A stretch of 64,000 bases of DNA. Source: Listeria immobilis. GTDB taxonomy: Bacteria > Bacillota > Bacilli > Lactobacillales > Listeriaceae. Made by a program: the position numbers and the translations under genes. Shown in pieces: positions 43,252 through 52,616 of the stretch. Under the pieces are notes generated by a model. That model worked only from the letters and a program-made list of their open reading frames with translations, was not told where the DNA came from and did no database searches. The stretch covers positions 62,001 to 126,000 of the forward strand of contig NZ_JAASTZ010000009.1 of assembly GCF_014322765.1 (NCBI RefSeq), given 5' to 3'. Numbering within the stretch: the stretch's first letter is position 1; each line of letters begins with the position of its first letter.

Positions 43252-44010
43252 CTAAAGCCCTCCAAAACGGCGCGAACGATTTTGATACTCAATCATCGCT
43301 TGTAAAAAATCTTCTTTTGAAAAATCAGGCCAATGTGTATCTGTAAAATAAAATTCGCTATAAGCTAATTGCCATAACATAAAATTACTTAATCTAAGCT
43401 CTCCACTTGTTCTTATTAATAAGTCTGGATCCCCAAGTCCACTACTCATCAAGTGGTTATTCAACATTTCTTCTGTTAAATCATCTGCTGACTTTCCTTC
43501 TAATACTAATTCCTTCACAGCTTCTTTCGCTGCAGTGACAATCTCTGAACGTCCACCATAATTCAAGGCAAAATTAAGCGTTAGCCCTGTACAGTGTGCT
43601 GTATCAGCAATTGCTTTTTCAACGGCACGCATCGTATGGTCTGGTAAATTTTCTCTATATCCCATCACATTAACACGAACATTCTCTTCAATCAACTCTG
43701 GTACAAAAGAATCAAAAAATTCTACAGGTAGCTTCATTAAAAAATCCACTTCATCTGTAGGTCGTTTCCAATTTTCAGTTGAAAAAGCATAAAGGGTTAG
43801 CACATCAATACCAATAGCATTCGCATATCGTGTCACACGTTTCACAACGTCCATACCTTCTTTATGCCCAGCAATCCTCGGCAAAAAACGTTTTTTCGCC
43901 CATCTGCCATTACCATCCATAATAATGGCAACATGGCGAGGGATAGGCAAATCTTCTGCAAGTTCACTATTTAATATATTTTCATCTTGTCGAAATAGCT
44001 TTTTAAACAT
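43252..44010 (-). CDS. uppS: Undecaprenyl diphosphate synthase (isoprenyl transferase)
   Basis: Condenses eight IPP onto FPP to make the C55 carrier lipid for cell-wall synthesis. The 252-aa product has the family motif HVAIIMDGNGRWAKKR (about residues 23-38), with the catalytic Asp, and the C-terminal RTSGELRLSNFMLWQ and FTDTHWPDF segments. The second of two adjacent ATGs (44010) has the better distance from GGAGG. Confidence 0.95.
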   Translation of the reverse strand: MFKKLFRQDENILNSELAEDLPIPRHVAIIMDGNGRWAKKRFLPRIAGHKEGMDVVKRVTRYANAIGIDVLTLYAFSTENWKRPTDEVDFLMKLPVEFFDSFVPELIEENVRVNVMGYRENLPDHTMRAVEKAIADTAHCTGLTLNFALNYGGRSEIVTAAKEAVKELVLEGKSADDLTEEMLNNHLMSSGLGDPDLLIRTSGELRLSNFMLWQLAYSEFYFTDTHWPDFSKEDFLQAMIEYQNRSRRFGGL

Positions 44011-44046
44011 CATAAATCCTCCAATTGATACACTTCTTAGAGCATG

Positions 44047-44076
44047 TCTATACCTATAATAACAAAAAAGAATCAA
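44047..44076 (-). promoter_or_regulatory. Candidate promoter for uppS-cdsA-dxr-rseP
   Basis: Minus strand TTGATT (44071-44076), 18-bp spacer, TATAGA (44047-44052), between the frr terminator and uppS. Confidence 0.45.
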
Positions 44077-44139
44077 TTAATGTACTAAAAATTCCATGTG
44101 AACAAATGAGAGTTTCATGAGAAAGATGGAATTACTCAT

Positions 44140-44185
44140 AAAAAAACATTCCTAACCCAACACATATGGAAAGAATTAGGAATGT
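44140..44185 (-). terminator. Terminator after frr
   Basis: ACATTCCTAA and TTAGGAATGT form a 10-bp perfect stem with a 20-nt loop, followed by T6 on the minus strand. Confidence 0.85.
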
Positions 44186-44240
44186 CAGTTCAACTTAAAA
44201 GGTTCGTTCCTTTATTTGTTATTACTAGTATAAGTATCAA

Positions 44241-44798
44241 TTAAACTTCTAAGATTTCCGCTTCTTTTTCTTTCGTGATGCTGTCGATGTTTTTAATACT
44301 TTCATCTGTTAGTTTTTGTACATCTTCACCATAAGAACGCAAATCATCCTCTGTGATATCACCGCTTTTTTCTAATTTTTTCAAGTCTTCATTGGCTTCA
44401 CGACGAATATTACGAACAGCTACTTTTGCTTCTTCTGCTTCTTTTTTCACTTCTTTAACAAGTTCTTTACGACGTTCTTCTGTTAATTGCGGAATAGATA
44501 AACGTAAAACCGAGCCATCGTTATTAGGTGTTAATCCTAAGTCGGATTTTAAAATAGCTTTTTCAATTTCCCCTAAAATTGTTTTATCATATGGAGTGAT
44601 AAGTAACATTCTAGCTTCCGGAACACTTATGGATGCCATTTGATTTACTGGTGTTGCTGCTCCGTAGTAATCTACAGATAAACGATCAAGTAGTGAGGCG
44701 TTTGCACGACCGGCACGAATTGTCCCAAGTTGTCTAGTTAGTGCTTGCTCTGCCTTCTCCATTTTTTCTTTTGATTTTGATAATACTTCTTTACTCAT
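44241..44798 (-). CDS. frr: Ribosome recycling factor
   Basis: Splits post-termination ribosomes with EF-G. The 185-aa tRNA-like protein has the three-helix bundle and the hinge motifs [19 protein letters not shown] (about 28-46) and [17 protein letters not shown] (about 103-119). It overlaps the pyrH stop by one base, giving tight coupling. Confidence 0.96.
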   Translation of the reverse strand: MSKEVLSKSKEKMEKAEQALTRQLGTIRAGRANASLLDRLSVDYYGAATPVNQMASISVPEARMLLITPYDKTILGEIEKAILKSDLGLTPNNDGSVLRLSIPQLTEERRKELVKEVKKEAEEAKVAVRNIRREANEDLKKLEKSGDITEDDLRSYGEDVQKLTDESIKNIDSITKEKEAEILEV

Positions 44799-45526
44799 TA
44801 TTTTTTCCCCCTAACAGTTGTTCCAATTTTTTCACCTAAAATAACACGTTTAATATTGTTACCTTGTTCTGTAAACGAAAAGACAATTAACGGAATATCA
44901 TTATCCATACTTAATGATGAAGCCGTTGTATCCATTACTTCTAAACCTTCTTTAATAACATCCAAGTAGGACAGTTCTTCATATTTTTTAGCATTTTCAT
45001 CTAATTTTGGATCCGCATTGTAGACACCATCAACATTGTTTTTTGCCATTAAAATAACATCTGCTTCAATTTCAGCTGCTCTAAGTGCTGCTGCTGTATC
45101 TGTTGAGAAATACGGATTTCCTGTACCGCCTGCAAAAATAACTACCCGTCCTTTTTCAAGATGACGAATCGCTTTACGGCGAATATAAGGTTCAGCAATT
45201 TGACGCATATCGATGGACGTTTGTACACGTGTAGCTACACCAATATTTTCCAGAGAATCTTGTAGGGATAGTGAATTCATAATAGTAGCGAGCATACCCA
45301 TTTGGTCAGCTGCCGCGCGGTCCATTCCCATTTCGCTACCAAGTTTACCACGCCAGATATTTCCGCCGCCAACAACAATAGCTACTTCCACTCCTAATTC
45401 TACCACTTCTTTAATTTGAGCAGAAATCAAATTGACAACGCTCGGGTTAATTCCAAAGCCGTCATTTCCGGCAAGTGCTTCACCGCTTAATTTTAATACA
45501 ACTCGTTTATAATCTGGGGTATCCAT
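44798..45526 (-). CDS. pyrH: UMP kinase
   Basis: Phosphorylates UMP to UDP in pyrimidine nucleotide synthesis. The 242-aa amino-acid-kinase-fold protein shows [12 protein letters not shown] (about 9-20), VGGGNIWRG (about 53-61) and the [20 protein letters not shown] segment (about 130-150). The ATG at 45526 follows TTGGAGGC. It leads the pyrH-frr unit; rpsB-tsf, next to pyrH in Bacillus, is not here. Confidence 0.96.
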   Translation of the reverse strand: MDTPDYKRVVLKLSGEALAGNDGFGINPSVVNLISAQIKEVVELGVEVAIVVGGGNIWRGKLGSEMGMDRAAADQMGMLATIMNSLSLQDSLENIGVATRVQTSIDMRQIAEPYIRRKAIRHLEKGRVVIFAGGTGNPYFSTDTAAALRAAEIEADVILMAKNNVDGVYNADPKLDENAKKYEELSYLDVIKEGLEVMDTTASSLSMDNDIPLIVFSFTEQGNNIKRVILGEKIGTTVRGKK

Positions 45527-45827
45527 AATAGCCTCCAATTTCATATTCTATTCATAGATAGAAAAAGCTCTATCCACCATTATCTATTCTACTAAAAAGC
45601 TGGCTATTACAAAAGTGTTTTCTACTAAAAAATGAAAAAACATTTTAAAAAGGAGTAATTAGCCAGTTTTTAACAATATAAATCTTTCATTTTTAAAAAC
45701 TCTTAGTAAAAAAAATTACATAAATACCTTTTTTTTAACGTATAGCTATAATTTTTGTGATAAAATGAATACATAAAACAGATAAAATTGAACTAAAATG
45801 ACAAAATGCTCGGGAGATTTGCTTTTT
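45527..45827. other. Intergenic region between pyrH and the accessory cassette
   Basis: Holds a long imperfect palindrome (45594-45671), a 12-bp direct repeat TTCTACTAAAAA (45587 and 45620) and very AT-rich DNA. TATAAT occurs at 45747-45752 on the plus strand but with no recognisable -35. No gene is supported. Confidence 0.6.
45594..45671. repeat. Long imperfect palindrome with T-tracts on both strands
   Basis: CTGGCTATTAC (45600-45610) pairs with GTAATTAGCCAG (45655-45666) with one bulge; inside, AAGTGTTTT pairs with AAAACATTTT. Both strands leave the stem into T5, so it can end transcription in both directions or shape the pyrH leader. Confidence 0.65.
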
Positions 45828-46202
45828 ATGGTTAAATGGAACAAACTTTATACATATAGCGAACAAATTGAAACATGGGATAAACAAGCCATAATAGAAA
45901 TGCCGTCTGAAAGCCTCTATCAAGGTTATTTTTTCTTACTCCCTAAAAAAATGGTCTTTTCTATTTCATCCAAATTCAGTTATTTTTACTTTCCGGATAC
46001 TTGGAAGTTTCAAATAAAGAAGCATACAGAAAAAAAAGTAATTGATGCAACTGAAATGATAGACATTTTTGAAAAAAATAATAAAGTTATTATGCAGTCC
46101 TTTCATACTAAAAAAGTCAATGATACGATTATTAGAGTCCAAACACACATACCAAAAAAACTGAAAAAAGATGTGATAATTAATAATGACCTTATTAGAT
46201 AA
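45828..46202 (+). CDS. Protein of unknown function, first gene of helicase/IbrAB-like cassette
   Basis: The 124-aa product (MVKWNKLYTYSEQ...) is mixed-charge and rich in aromatics and lysine, without a signal peptide or membrane segment. No family is recognised. The ATG at 45828 is preferred, with GGGAG about 10 nt upstream; an in-frame ATG at 45798 has no ribosome site. Its 3' end overlaps the helicase gene by 17 bp, so the two are translated together. Base content is at least as AT-rich as its neighbours. Confidence 0.65.
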   Translation: MVKWNKLYTYSEQIETWDKQAIIEMPSESLYQGYFFLLPKKMVFSISSKFSYFYFPDTWKFQIKKHTEKKVIDATEMIDIFEKNNKVIMQSFHTKKVNDTIIRVQTHIPKKLKKDVIINNDLIR

Positions 46203-47385
46203 TCAACAATTAGCAATAGAAAAATTACGGCAATATAAAGTTGGCGCCTTGTTTATGAAACCAGGAGCTGGAAAAACAAGAGTTGCTTGCGAATTAATCA
46301 ATGAAGTAGAACCTGATTATGTACTTTGGCTTACTCCTTTTCAAACAAAAGAAAATTTAGCAAACGAAATTAAAAAATGGGACTATCATTTTCCACAAGA
46401 TATTGTTGGCATTGAATCACTCTCTAATTCAGACAAACTTTATCTACATTGTCGAGAAAAACTAAAGAATTCTAAAAATAGTTACATTATTATGGATGAA
46501 AGTTTGAAAATTAAAAACAAACATGCACTTCGAACCCAAAGAGCAATTAAGCTTGCTCGTTTGGCAAATTATCGTCTAATTATGAATGGAACTCCATTAA
46601 GTCGTAATATTTTAGATTTATGGTCTCAGTTAGAATTTCTATCTCCCAAAATATTAAATTTATCTTTTTCTCAATTCAAAAAAACATTTTGCGAATACGT
46701 CACCATTACTCAACTAACTGAAACGAAAAAACAATCCATTGATATTATTAAAAAGTATCATAATTTAGAGTACTTATATAACTTAATTACTCCGTTTATT
46801 TTCTCGTCCTCACTTGACTTAAAAATTGATTGGCATTATATCCGGCACGATTATAACATCGACGAGGATCTCTTAAAAAAATATTATGAGCTAAAAGAAG
46901 ATTATCTTCAAAAAGCAGCTGCTTACACAATAAATATAAATTTTCTAGAAATGTCCCAAGTCATGCAACATAGTTATTGCCTCTCTTCAGAAAAATTTAC
47001 CATAACAGAATCTTTAATTGCAGATAAAGAAGACACAACTATTATTTTTTGTAAGTATAAACGATCTGAAGAAGCACTTCTCAAAGCATTTCCAAATGTT
47101 AAAGTAACTACTTTTGCAAAATCTGCATACGGACTTAATTTACAAGCATATAACCAAATTATCTATTTTGATAAAACTTTTGACTATTCTCAACGTGATC
47201 AATCCGAACGTCGTATTTATCGCACTGGACAAATAAATGATTGTTACTATCATGATCTAAGTGGCAACGTTGGGCTTGATAATATCATTGACTCAAATAT
47301 ATCCCAAAAAACTAATTTATTACATGAAATAAAAAAAGAACTTTCACAAAAAAACTCCTTTGAGGTGATAATGAATGTATTCTAA
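46186..47385 (+). CDS. Compact SNF2-type DEAD/DEAH helicase-like ATPase
   Basis: A 399-aa protein with two RecA-like lobes and little else. Walker A KPGAGKTR is at 25-32, the Walker B variant IIMDES at 101-106 (DES in place of DEAH), motif III NGTPLSR at 134-140, and the C-terminal motif V-VI region GLNLQAYNQI ... QRDQSERRIYRTGQ at about 315-349, whose RxxRxGQ is typical of SNF2 ATPases. Expected to translocate on double-stranded DNA. It overlaps both neighbours, in a cassette with a PP-loop ATPase and a ParB-fold protein. Similar small helicases occur in phages. Confidence 0.85.
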   Translation: MTLLDNQQLAIEKLRQYKVGALFMKPGAGKTRVACELINEVEPDYVLWLTPFQTKENLANEIKKWDYHFPQDIVGIESLSNSDKLYLHCREKLKNSKNSYIIMDESLKIKNKHALRTQRAIKLARLANYRLIMNGTPLSRNILDLWSQLEFLSPKILNLSFSQFKKTFCEYVTITQLTETKKQSIDIIKKYHNLEYLYNLITPFIFSSSLDLKIDWHYIRHDYNIDEDLLKKYYELKEDYLQKAAAYTININFLEMSQVMQHSYCLSSEKFTITESLIADKEDTTIIFCKYKRSEEALLKAFPNVKVTTFAKSAYGLNLQAYNQIIYFDKTFDYSQRDQSERRIYRTGQINDCYYHDLSGNVGLDNIIDSNISQKTNLLHEIKKELSQKNSFEVIMNVF

Positions 47386-48679
47386 AACAGTTCTTGAAGC
47401 ATCCCAAGAAAGATTAGATGTGATATTTAATGAATTCGATAATATAATTGTCTCCTTTTCAGGTGGAAAAGATAGTGCTGTTATGCTCCAGTTAGTTATT
47501 GATTATATGCGCAAACATCAAATTCGCAAAAAAATCTATGTTTATCATTTAGATTATGAAGGACAATATACTGCAACAACAGACTTTGTAACAGATACAT
47601 TAACAAGTAATCTAGATATTATCGAACCGCTATGGTGTTGCCTTCCTATTGCTGCACAGTCAGCAGTTTCAATGTTCACAGATCATTGGATACCTTGGGA
47701 AAAAGCAAAACAACCTATTTGGGTAAGAAAAATGCCTGATTTTCCTTTTGTTATTAATGAAGACAACGCCCCCTTTGATTTCGATTTCCACGGTATTTGG
47801 GACTATGAATTTAATCGGAAAATTATCCAGTGGTTACATAAGCATAGCGGAGCAAAAAAAACGATAGCATTAATTGGCATTCGACAACAAGAATCATTAA
47901 ATCGGTACAATGCCATACATAAAAAAGAACGAATGTATAAAGCCTACAATTGGACAACCGAGATTACAAATAATATTTATAATGGCTATCCTATCCACGA
48001 TTGGTCGGTAGAAGATATTTGGATTGCAAATGCCAAATTCAATTGGGATTATAACAAAATTTATGATTTGTTCTTTCACGCTGGTTTAACTATAAGTGAT
48101 ATGCGTGTCGCTAGTCCTTTTAATGATTCTGCTACAGAAAGTCTCAAATTATATCGAGTTATCGAACCAGCGCTTTGGTCAAAACTAGTCGGTAGAGTGA
48201 ACGGAGCCAATTTCACCGCTATCTATGGAGGTACTTCCGCGATGGCTTGGAAAGAAATTAAATTACCAAAAAACCATACATGGAAATCCTATTTAGAATT
48301 TTTATTGACAACTTTACCAAGCTATACAAGAGAACGCTATCTAAAAAAATTTAAAACTAGTATCAACTACTGGACCGAAACGGGCGGTGCATTAAAAGTT
48401 GAAACGGTACAAGAATTAAAAGACTTAAATGTACAAGCTGATTTCCTCGGTGCACCAAGAAGCAAACGAACCTATACGAATAAAATGGAGGTTGTGCGTT
48501 TTAAAGAATATCCAGATGACCTTAAAATCAAAGAATTTTCGAGCGTCCCCACATATAAACGGATGTGTATAGCGATTTTGAAAAATGATTATTCTTGTAA
48601 ATATATGGGATTTGGCCAAACGAAATTGGAATTAGAAAAGCGAAAAAGAGCATTAGAAAAATATAATAATATTTTATGA
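47375..48679 (+). CDS. PAPS reductase/PP-loop ATPase, DUF3440 (IbrA-like)
   Basis: A 434-aa protein with the adenine-nucleotide alpha-hydrolase PP-loop SFSGGKDSAVML (SGGKDS at 29-34), the HLDYEGQY strand, a central region with GIRQQESLNR (about 168-177) and the WSVEDIWIANAKFNW region (about 209-223) typical of PAPS-reductase-like proteins. The C-terminal half fits the DUF3440 group, including E. coli IbrA. The ATG has GAGGTG 7 nt upstream inside the helicase gene. It lacks the CysH context, so sulfate assimilation is unlikely; a regulatory or nucleic-acid modification role is inferred. Confidence 0.85.
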   Translation: MYSKTVLEASQERLDVIFNEFDNIIVSFSGGKDSAVMLQLVIDYMRKHQIRKKIYVYHLDYEGQYTATTDFVTDTLTSNLDIIEPLWCCLPIAAQSAVSMFTDHWIPWEKAKQPIWVRKMPDFPFVINEDNAPFDFDFHGIWDYEFNRKIIQWLHKHSGAKKTIALIGIRQQESLNRYNAIHKKERMYKAYNWTTEITNNIYNGYPIHDWSVEDIWIANAKFNWDYNKIYDLFFHAGLTISDMRVASPFNDSATESLKLYRVIEPALWSKLVGRVNGANFTAIYGGTSAMAWKEIKLPKNHTWKSYLEFLLTTLPSYTRERYLKKFKTSINYWTETGGALKVETVQELKDLNVQADFLGAPRSKRTYTNKMEVVRFKEYPDDLKIKEFSSVPTYKRMCIAILKNDYSCKYMGFGQTKLELEKRKRALEKYNNIL

Positions 48680-48688
48680 GGTGATTTG

Positions 48689-49195
48689 ATGAATTACAAA
48701 AGCCCTGTTTACAACGTTATCCCTGTTCATCTTTCCAAACTTCAAGCTAATAATTATAATCCGAACAAAGTCCCCACAACTGAATTAAAATTACTTGAAA
48801 AATCTATTTGGGAAGATGGTTTTACGCAGCCTATTGTTTGTTATCCACTAGAAGACTCTGGCAATTACGAAATAATCGATGGTTTTCATCGTTTTACTAT
48901 AATGAAAACTTCGAAACGTATTCGAGAGCGAGAAAATGAAATGGTTCCTGTGGTTATTTTAGAAAAAAATACAGTTAATCGAATTGCTTCTACTATTCGT
49001 CATAACCGAGCAAGAGGATTTCATAATGTCGAATTAATGTCGAATATTGTCGGAGAACTTGCAGATAGTGGAATGTCTGACAACTGGATTATGAAAAATA
49101 TCGGAATGGATGCCAATGAAATCTTGCGTTTAAAACAAGTGAGTGGTCTTGCTCACCTCTTCCTGGATAAAGAATTCAGTCAAGCATCCGATTAA
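48689..49195 (+). CDS. ParB/Srx-fold protein (IbrB-like)
   Basis: A 168-aa protein with a ParB N-terminal-type domain: VHLSKLQANNYNPN (about 13-26), then WEDGFTQPIVC and EIIDGFHRFT (DGFHR at 64-68, the nucleotide-binding/catalytic region in ParB/sulfiredoxin folds). The C-terminal ~50 residues (GELADSGMSDNWIMKNIGMDANEILRLKQ) look like a helix-turn-helix. GAGGTG lies 5 nt before the ATG; a TTG just before it is ignored. The linkage to a DUF3440 protein is the classical ibrA-ibrB arrangement. Confidence 0.85.
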   Translation: MNYKSPVYNVIPVHLSKLQANNYNPNKVPTTELKLLEKSIWEDGFTQPIVCYPLEDSGNYEIIDGFHRFTIMKTSKRIRERENEMVPVVILEKNTVNRIASTIRHNRARGFHNVELMSNIVGELADSGMSDNWIMKNIGMDANEILRLKQVSGLAHLFLDKEFSQASD

Positions 49196-49215
49196 CCAAA
49201 GAAAGTAGGATTAAC

Positions 49216-49947
49216 ATGCAAGAAAATAAATATGATAATAAAACATTTTTTGATCAATATAGCCAAATGCCCCGTTCCAAAAAAGGCCTAAAAGCTGCTG
49301 GTGAATGGCATGAAGTAAAAAAGTTGCTTCCTGATTTTAACGGAAAAACTGTTCTTGATTTAGGTTGTGGATTTGGTTGGCACTGTATATATGCTGCCGA
49401 ACATGGCGCAAAAAAAGTTGTAGGAGTAGATTTATCTAATCGAATGTTAACAGAAGCACGGCAAAAAACAACTTCTCCCGTGATTAGCTATCAACAGAAA
49501 GCAATAGAAGATATGGATATTGAACCAGAAAGCTATAATGTTGTTTTAAGCTCTCTTGCTCTTCACTATGTTGCAGATTTTCACTCTGTTTGCCAAAAAG
49601 TATCCACTAATTTAAAACCAAATGGCACGTTCGTCTTTTCTGTAGAGCATCCTGTATTTACAGCGGAAGGTTCACAAACTTTTTTCACAGACTCACACGG
49701 TACCTCTTTGCACTGGCCAGTAGATCAGTATTTTAATGAATCACTACGAACCACTACATTTTTGGGTGAAAAAGTTCAAAAGTATCATCGAACATTAACT
49801 AGTTATATTCAAACACTCATTCAAAATGGTTTCCAAATTAAAAGTATTATTGAGCCACAACCAGCACCGGAATTAAAAAACTTGCCCGAAATGCAAGATG
49901 AATACCGCCGCCCTATGATGCTGATAATTTCTTCTACAAAAATATAA
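49216..49947 (+). CDS. Class I SAM-dependent methyltransferase
   Basis: A 243-aa methyltransferase with a canonical SAM site VLDLGCGFGWHCIYAAEHGA (about residues 43-62) and acidic GVDLSNRML loop. No substrate-specific motif (such as NPPY for DNA N6-adenine) is seen, so small-molecule, tRNA or protein substrates are all possible. It lies 20 bp after the ParB-like gene in the same direction and ends at a strong terminator; it may be the last cassette member or an unrelated resident gene. Confidence 0.85.
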   Translation: MQENKYDNKTFFDQYSQMPRSKKGLKAAGEWHEVKKLLPDFNGKTVLDLGCGFGWHCIYAAEHGAKKVVGVDLSNRMLTEARQKTTSPVISYQQKAIEDMDIEPESYNVVLSSLALHYVADFHSVCQKVSTNLKPNGTFVFSVEHPVFTAEGSQTFFTDSHGTSLHWPVDQYFNESLRTTTFLGEKVQKYHRTLTSYIQTLIQNGFQIKSIIEPQPAPELKNLPEMQDEYRRPMMLIISSTKI

Positions 49948-49950
49948 ATA

Positions 49951-50002
49951 AAAAACCCTTCTAAACATAGTAGCAACTACGCATACTTTTTAGAAGGGTT
50001 TT
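49951..50002. terminator. Bidirectional terminator between methyltransferase gene and yneF
   Basis: AAAACCCTTCTAAA and TTTTTAGAAGGGTTTT form a 13-14-bp stem with T-rich ends on both strands. Confidence 0.85.
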
Positions 50003-50015
50003 AGCTTGTTCAATA

Positions 50016-50255
50016 TTATTTCTTCGCTTTTTTTGGTTTTTCTTTTTCTTGCTGTTTGTTCATCGCGCTCATCATTTGGTTAATTTTCTTTTGTGATGGT
50101 TTTTGACCCATTTGAGCCATCATCATTTGTAACATTTGTTCATTAATTGGCGGATTGTTTTTTAAATAGCTCATCATGTAACGTCTCGCAATAAAAAATC
50201 CTCCCGCAAGACCAGCTAGCAAACAAATAATACCGACAAGAATGTAAATCCACAT
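50016..50255 (-). CDS. yneF: UPF0154 membrane protein YneF
   Basis: A 79-aa protein with one N-terminal transmembrane helix ([25 protein letters not shown], about 3-27) and a lysine-rich tail, with the family motif [29 protein letters not shown]. The function is unknown. It lies downstream of tkt as in Bacillus. Confidence 0.9.
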   Translation of the reverse strand: MWIYILVGIICLLAGLAGGFFIARRYMMSYLKNNPPINEQMLQMMMAQMGQKPSQKKINQMMSAMNKQQEKEKPKKAKK

Positions 50256-50426
50256 AGTCTCTTTTCTCCTCCTTGAAACAAAATCCTCTTTTATTGTACT
50301 TGATTTATATTAAACAGACAATACTTTTCATTAAAACATATCATCTTGATCAATTTAGCAATAAAAGCTTCAAACAACCTCGTAATTATATCATTAAAGG
50401 GAATACCACGCAATCAATTATCGCAA

Positions 50427-50468
50427 TAAAAAACAGGCCCTACAAGAAAAACTAGTAGCGACCTGTTT
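50427..50468 (-). terminator. Terminator after tkt
   Basis: AAACAGG/CCTGTTT with inner GTAG/CTAC pairs; the minus strand ends in T6. Confidence 0.75.
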
Positions 50469-50475
50469 CGAATAA

Positions 50476-52470
50476 TTATAATGACTTAACTGTTTTTACA
50501 ACATTCTCGACAGTAAAGCCATAATTATGAATGACTGTTTCGCCTGGAGCAGAAGCACCAAATTTATCGATACCAATTACTTTTCCATCTAAACCAACAT
50601 AACGTTCCCAGCCAAAGCTAGCGCCCATTTCTACTGCAACACGTTTTCTTACCGCGTTTGGTAGAACACTTTCTTTATATTCAGCTGACTGTTGTTCGAA
50701 TAGGTCAAATGAAGGTACACTTACAACAGATGCGTCTGTTCCTCCCGCTAGAAGTTCTTTTTGTGCTTCGATAGCTAAGTTAACTTCCGAACCACTTGCA
50801 AGAATAATAGCATCTGGCACTTCTTTTGTAGACGGTGAGATAACATAAGCACCTTTTTTAACACCTTCTGCAGATAATTTAGCAGAATTAGGTAGTGTTG
50901 GTAAACCTTGACGAGTTAGTACCAGCACATGTGGAGTAGAAACAGATGTAATAGCTAATTTCCAAGCTTCCACAACTTCATTACCATCAGCAGGACGGAT
51001 AACAGAAAGTCCTGGCATTGCACGCAGACTAGCAAGTTGTTCGACAGGTTCATGTGTCGGTCCATCTTCCCCAACCGCAATACTGTCATGTGTCATCACA
51101 TATGTTACTGGCAAATGTTGTATAGCTGATAAACGAATGGCTGCACGAACATAATCCGAGAAGACGAAGAATGTTCCTCCATACACTTGTAAACCACCAT
51201 GAAGAGCCATACCATTTAAAGCAGCACCCATTGCAAATTCACGCACACCAAACCAAATATTTCGTTCAGCAGGTGTTGCTTTTGTGAATTCACCATCCGT
51301 TTTAATTGTTGTATTATTAGAACCAGCAAGGTCAGCAGAACCACCAAACAGTGTTGGAACTTTTGCAGCTAGTGCATTGATTACTTCACCACTTGATGCA
51401 CGACTAGCTAATGCTTTTGTATCATCATATACTGGCAAATCAGCAGCCCAATCCGCTGGTAATTTATTATTTAAGCTATCTTCTAATTGTTTAGCAAGCT
51501 CTGGATATTTTGCTTTATAAGCGGTAAATAGTTCATTCCAAGCTGCTTCTGCTTTCTCTCCGCGCTCAGCAATAGTTTCTTTAAAACGTGTAGTTACTTC
51601 TTCAGGTACAAAGAATTTTTCTTCGTAATTCCAACCATATGCTTTTTTCGCTGCTAAAATACCTTCTTCACCTAGTGGAGCACCATGCACTTTGCTAGTA
51701 CCTTCATTAGGAGCACCAAAACCAATAACTGTTTTTACTTCAATCATCGTTGGTTGAGAAGTATTTTGTTTTGCTTTTTCGATTGCTGCTAAAATTTCTG
51801 CAGTATCATTTCCATCTTTTACTAGTAAATGTTCCCAACCATATGCTTCAAACCTTTGTTTTACATTTTCAGAGAAAGATTTATCTAAATCACCGTCAAG
51901 CGAAATATCATTGGAATCATATAATAATACTAGTCTACCTAATTGTTGATGACCTGCATAGGAAGCCGCTTCTGAAGCAACACCCTCCATTAAGTCGCCA
52001 TCTCCACATAATGCATAAGTATAATGATCTACTACTGGGAAGCCATCTTTATTATATTTGGCTTCTAAGTGACGTTCTGCCATTGCCATACCAACCGCCA
52101 TTGCAATCCCTTGACCAAGTGGGCCAGTTGTTGCATCTACACCATCAGTATAACGATATTCTGGGTGTCCTGGAGTTTTACTTTCCCATTGACGGAAGTT
52201 TTTTAAGTCTTCTAAATCTAATTTAAATCCACTTAAATGTAGTAAACTATATAAAAGCATTGAACCATGTCCAGCAGAAAGTACAAAACGATCACGGTTA
52301 AACCAATGAGAATTCTTAGGATTGGTATTTAGTACGCGAGACCATAGTGCATAAGCCATTGGTGCTGCTCCCATAGGTAAGCCTGGATGACCTGAATTTG
52401 CTTTTTGAATTGCATCCATTGATAATGTGCGAATTGTATTCACTGCTAAAGTATCTGTGTTATCGAACAA
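50476..52470 (-). CDS. tkt: Transketolase
   Basis: A thiamine diphosphate enzyme of the pentose phosphate pathway, 664 aa. The ThDP motif GDGDLMEG (about 152-159), [11 protein letters not shown] near the N-terminus and the pyrimidine domain (about 350-530) are intact. The TTG at 52470 ([12 protein letters not shown]) is chosen because GAGAGG lies 9 nt upstream; the ATG at 52479 abuts the same site with no spacer. Confidence 0.94.
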   Translation of the reverse strand: MFDNTDTLAVNTIRTLSMDAIQKANSGHPGLPMGAAPMAYALWSRVLNTNPKNSHWFNRDRFVLSAGHGSMLLYSLLHLSGFKLDLEDLKNFRQWESKTPGHPEYRYTDGVDATTGPLGQGIAMAVGMAMAERHLEAKYNKDGFPVVDHYTYALCGDGDLMEGVASEAASYAGHQQLGRLVLLYDSNDISLDGDLDKSFSENVKQRFEAYGWEHLLVKDGNDTAEILAAIEKAKQNTSQPTMIEVKTVIGFGAPNEGTSKVHGAPLGEEGILAAKKAYGWNYEEKFFVPEEVTTRFKETIAERGEKAEAAWNELFTAYKAKYPELAKQLEDSLNNKLPADWAADLPVYDDTKALASRASSGEVINALAAKVPTLFGGSADLAGSNNTTIKTDGEFTKATPAERNIWFGVREFAMGAALNGMALHGGLQVYGGTFFVFSDYVRAAIRLSAIQHLPVTYVMTHDSIAVGEDGPTHEPVEQLASLRAMPGLSVIRPADGNEVVEAWKLAITSVSTPHVLVLTRQGLPTLPNSAKLSAEGVKKGAYVISPSTKEVPDAIILASGSEVNLAIEAQKELLAGGTDASVVSVPSFDLFEQQSAEYKESVLPNAVRKRVAVEMGASFGWERYVGLDGKVIGIDKFGASAPGETVIHNYGFTVENVVKTVKSL

Positions 52471-52616
52471 ATGAAACATCCTCTCTTCAATATAATTTTA
52501 ACTACTTTTAATAATAAGCCTAAAAAGCAATTAACACAACTAAAAATTGCTTTAAATTGCTTAATTGATTGTTATTTTTGTTCATTTGCACATTTTTGTT
52601 CATTTGGTGCTAATTT

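Noticed and set aside
47375-48679. Sulfate-assimilation PAPS reductase (CysH)
   Set aside because: The protein is far longer than CysH, matches the DUF3440 type, and lies with helicase and ParB-like genes, not with other sulfur genes.
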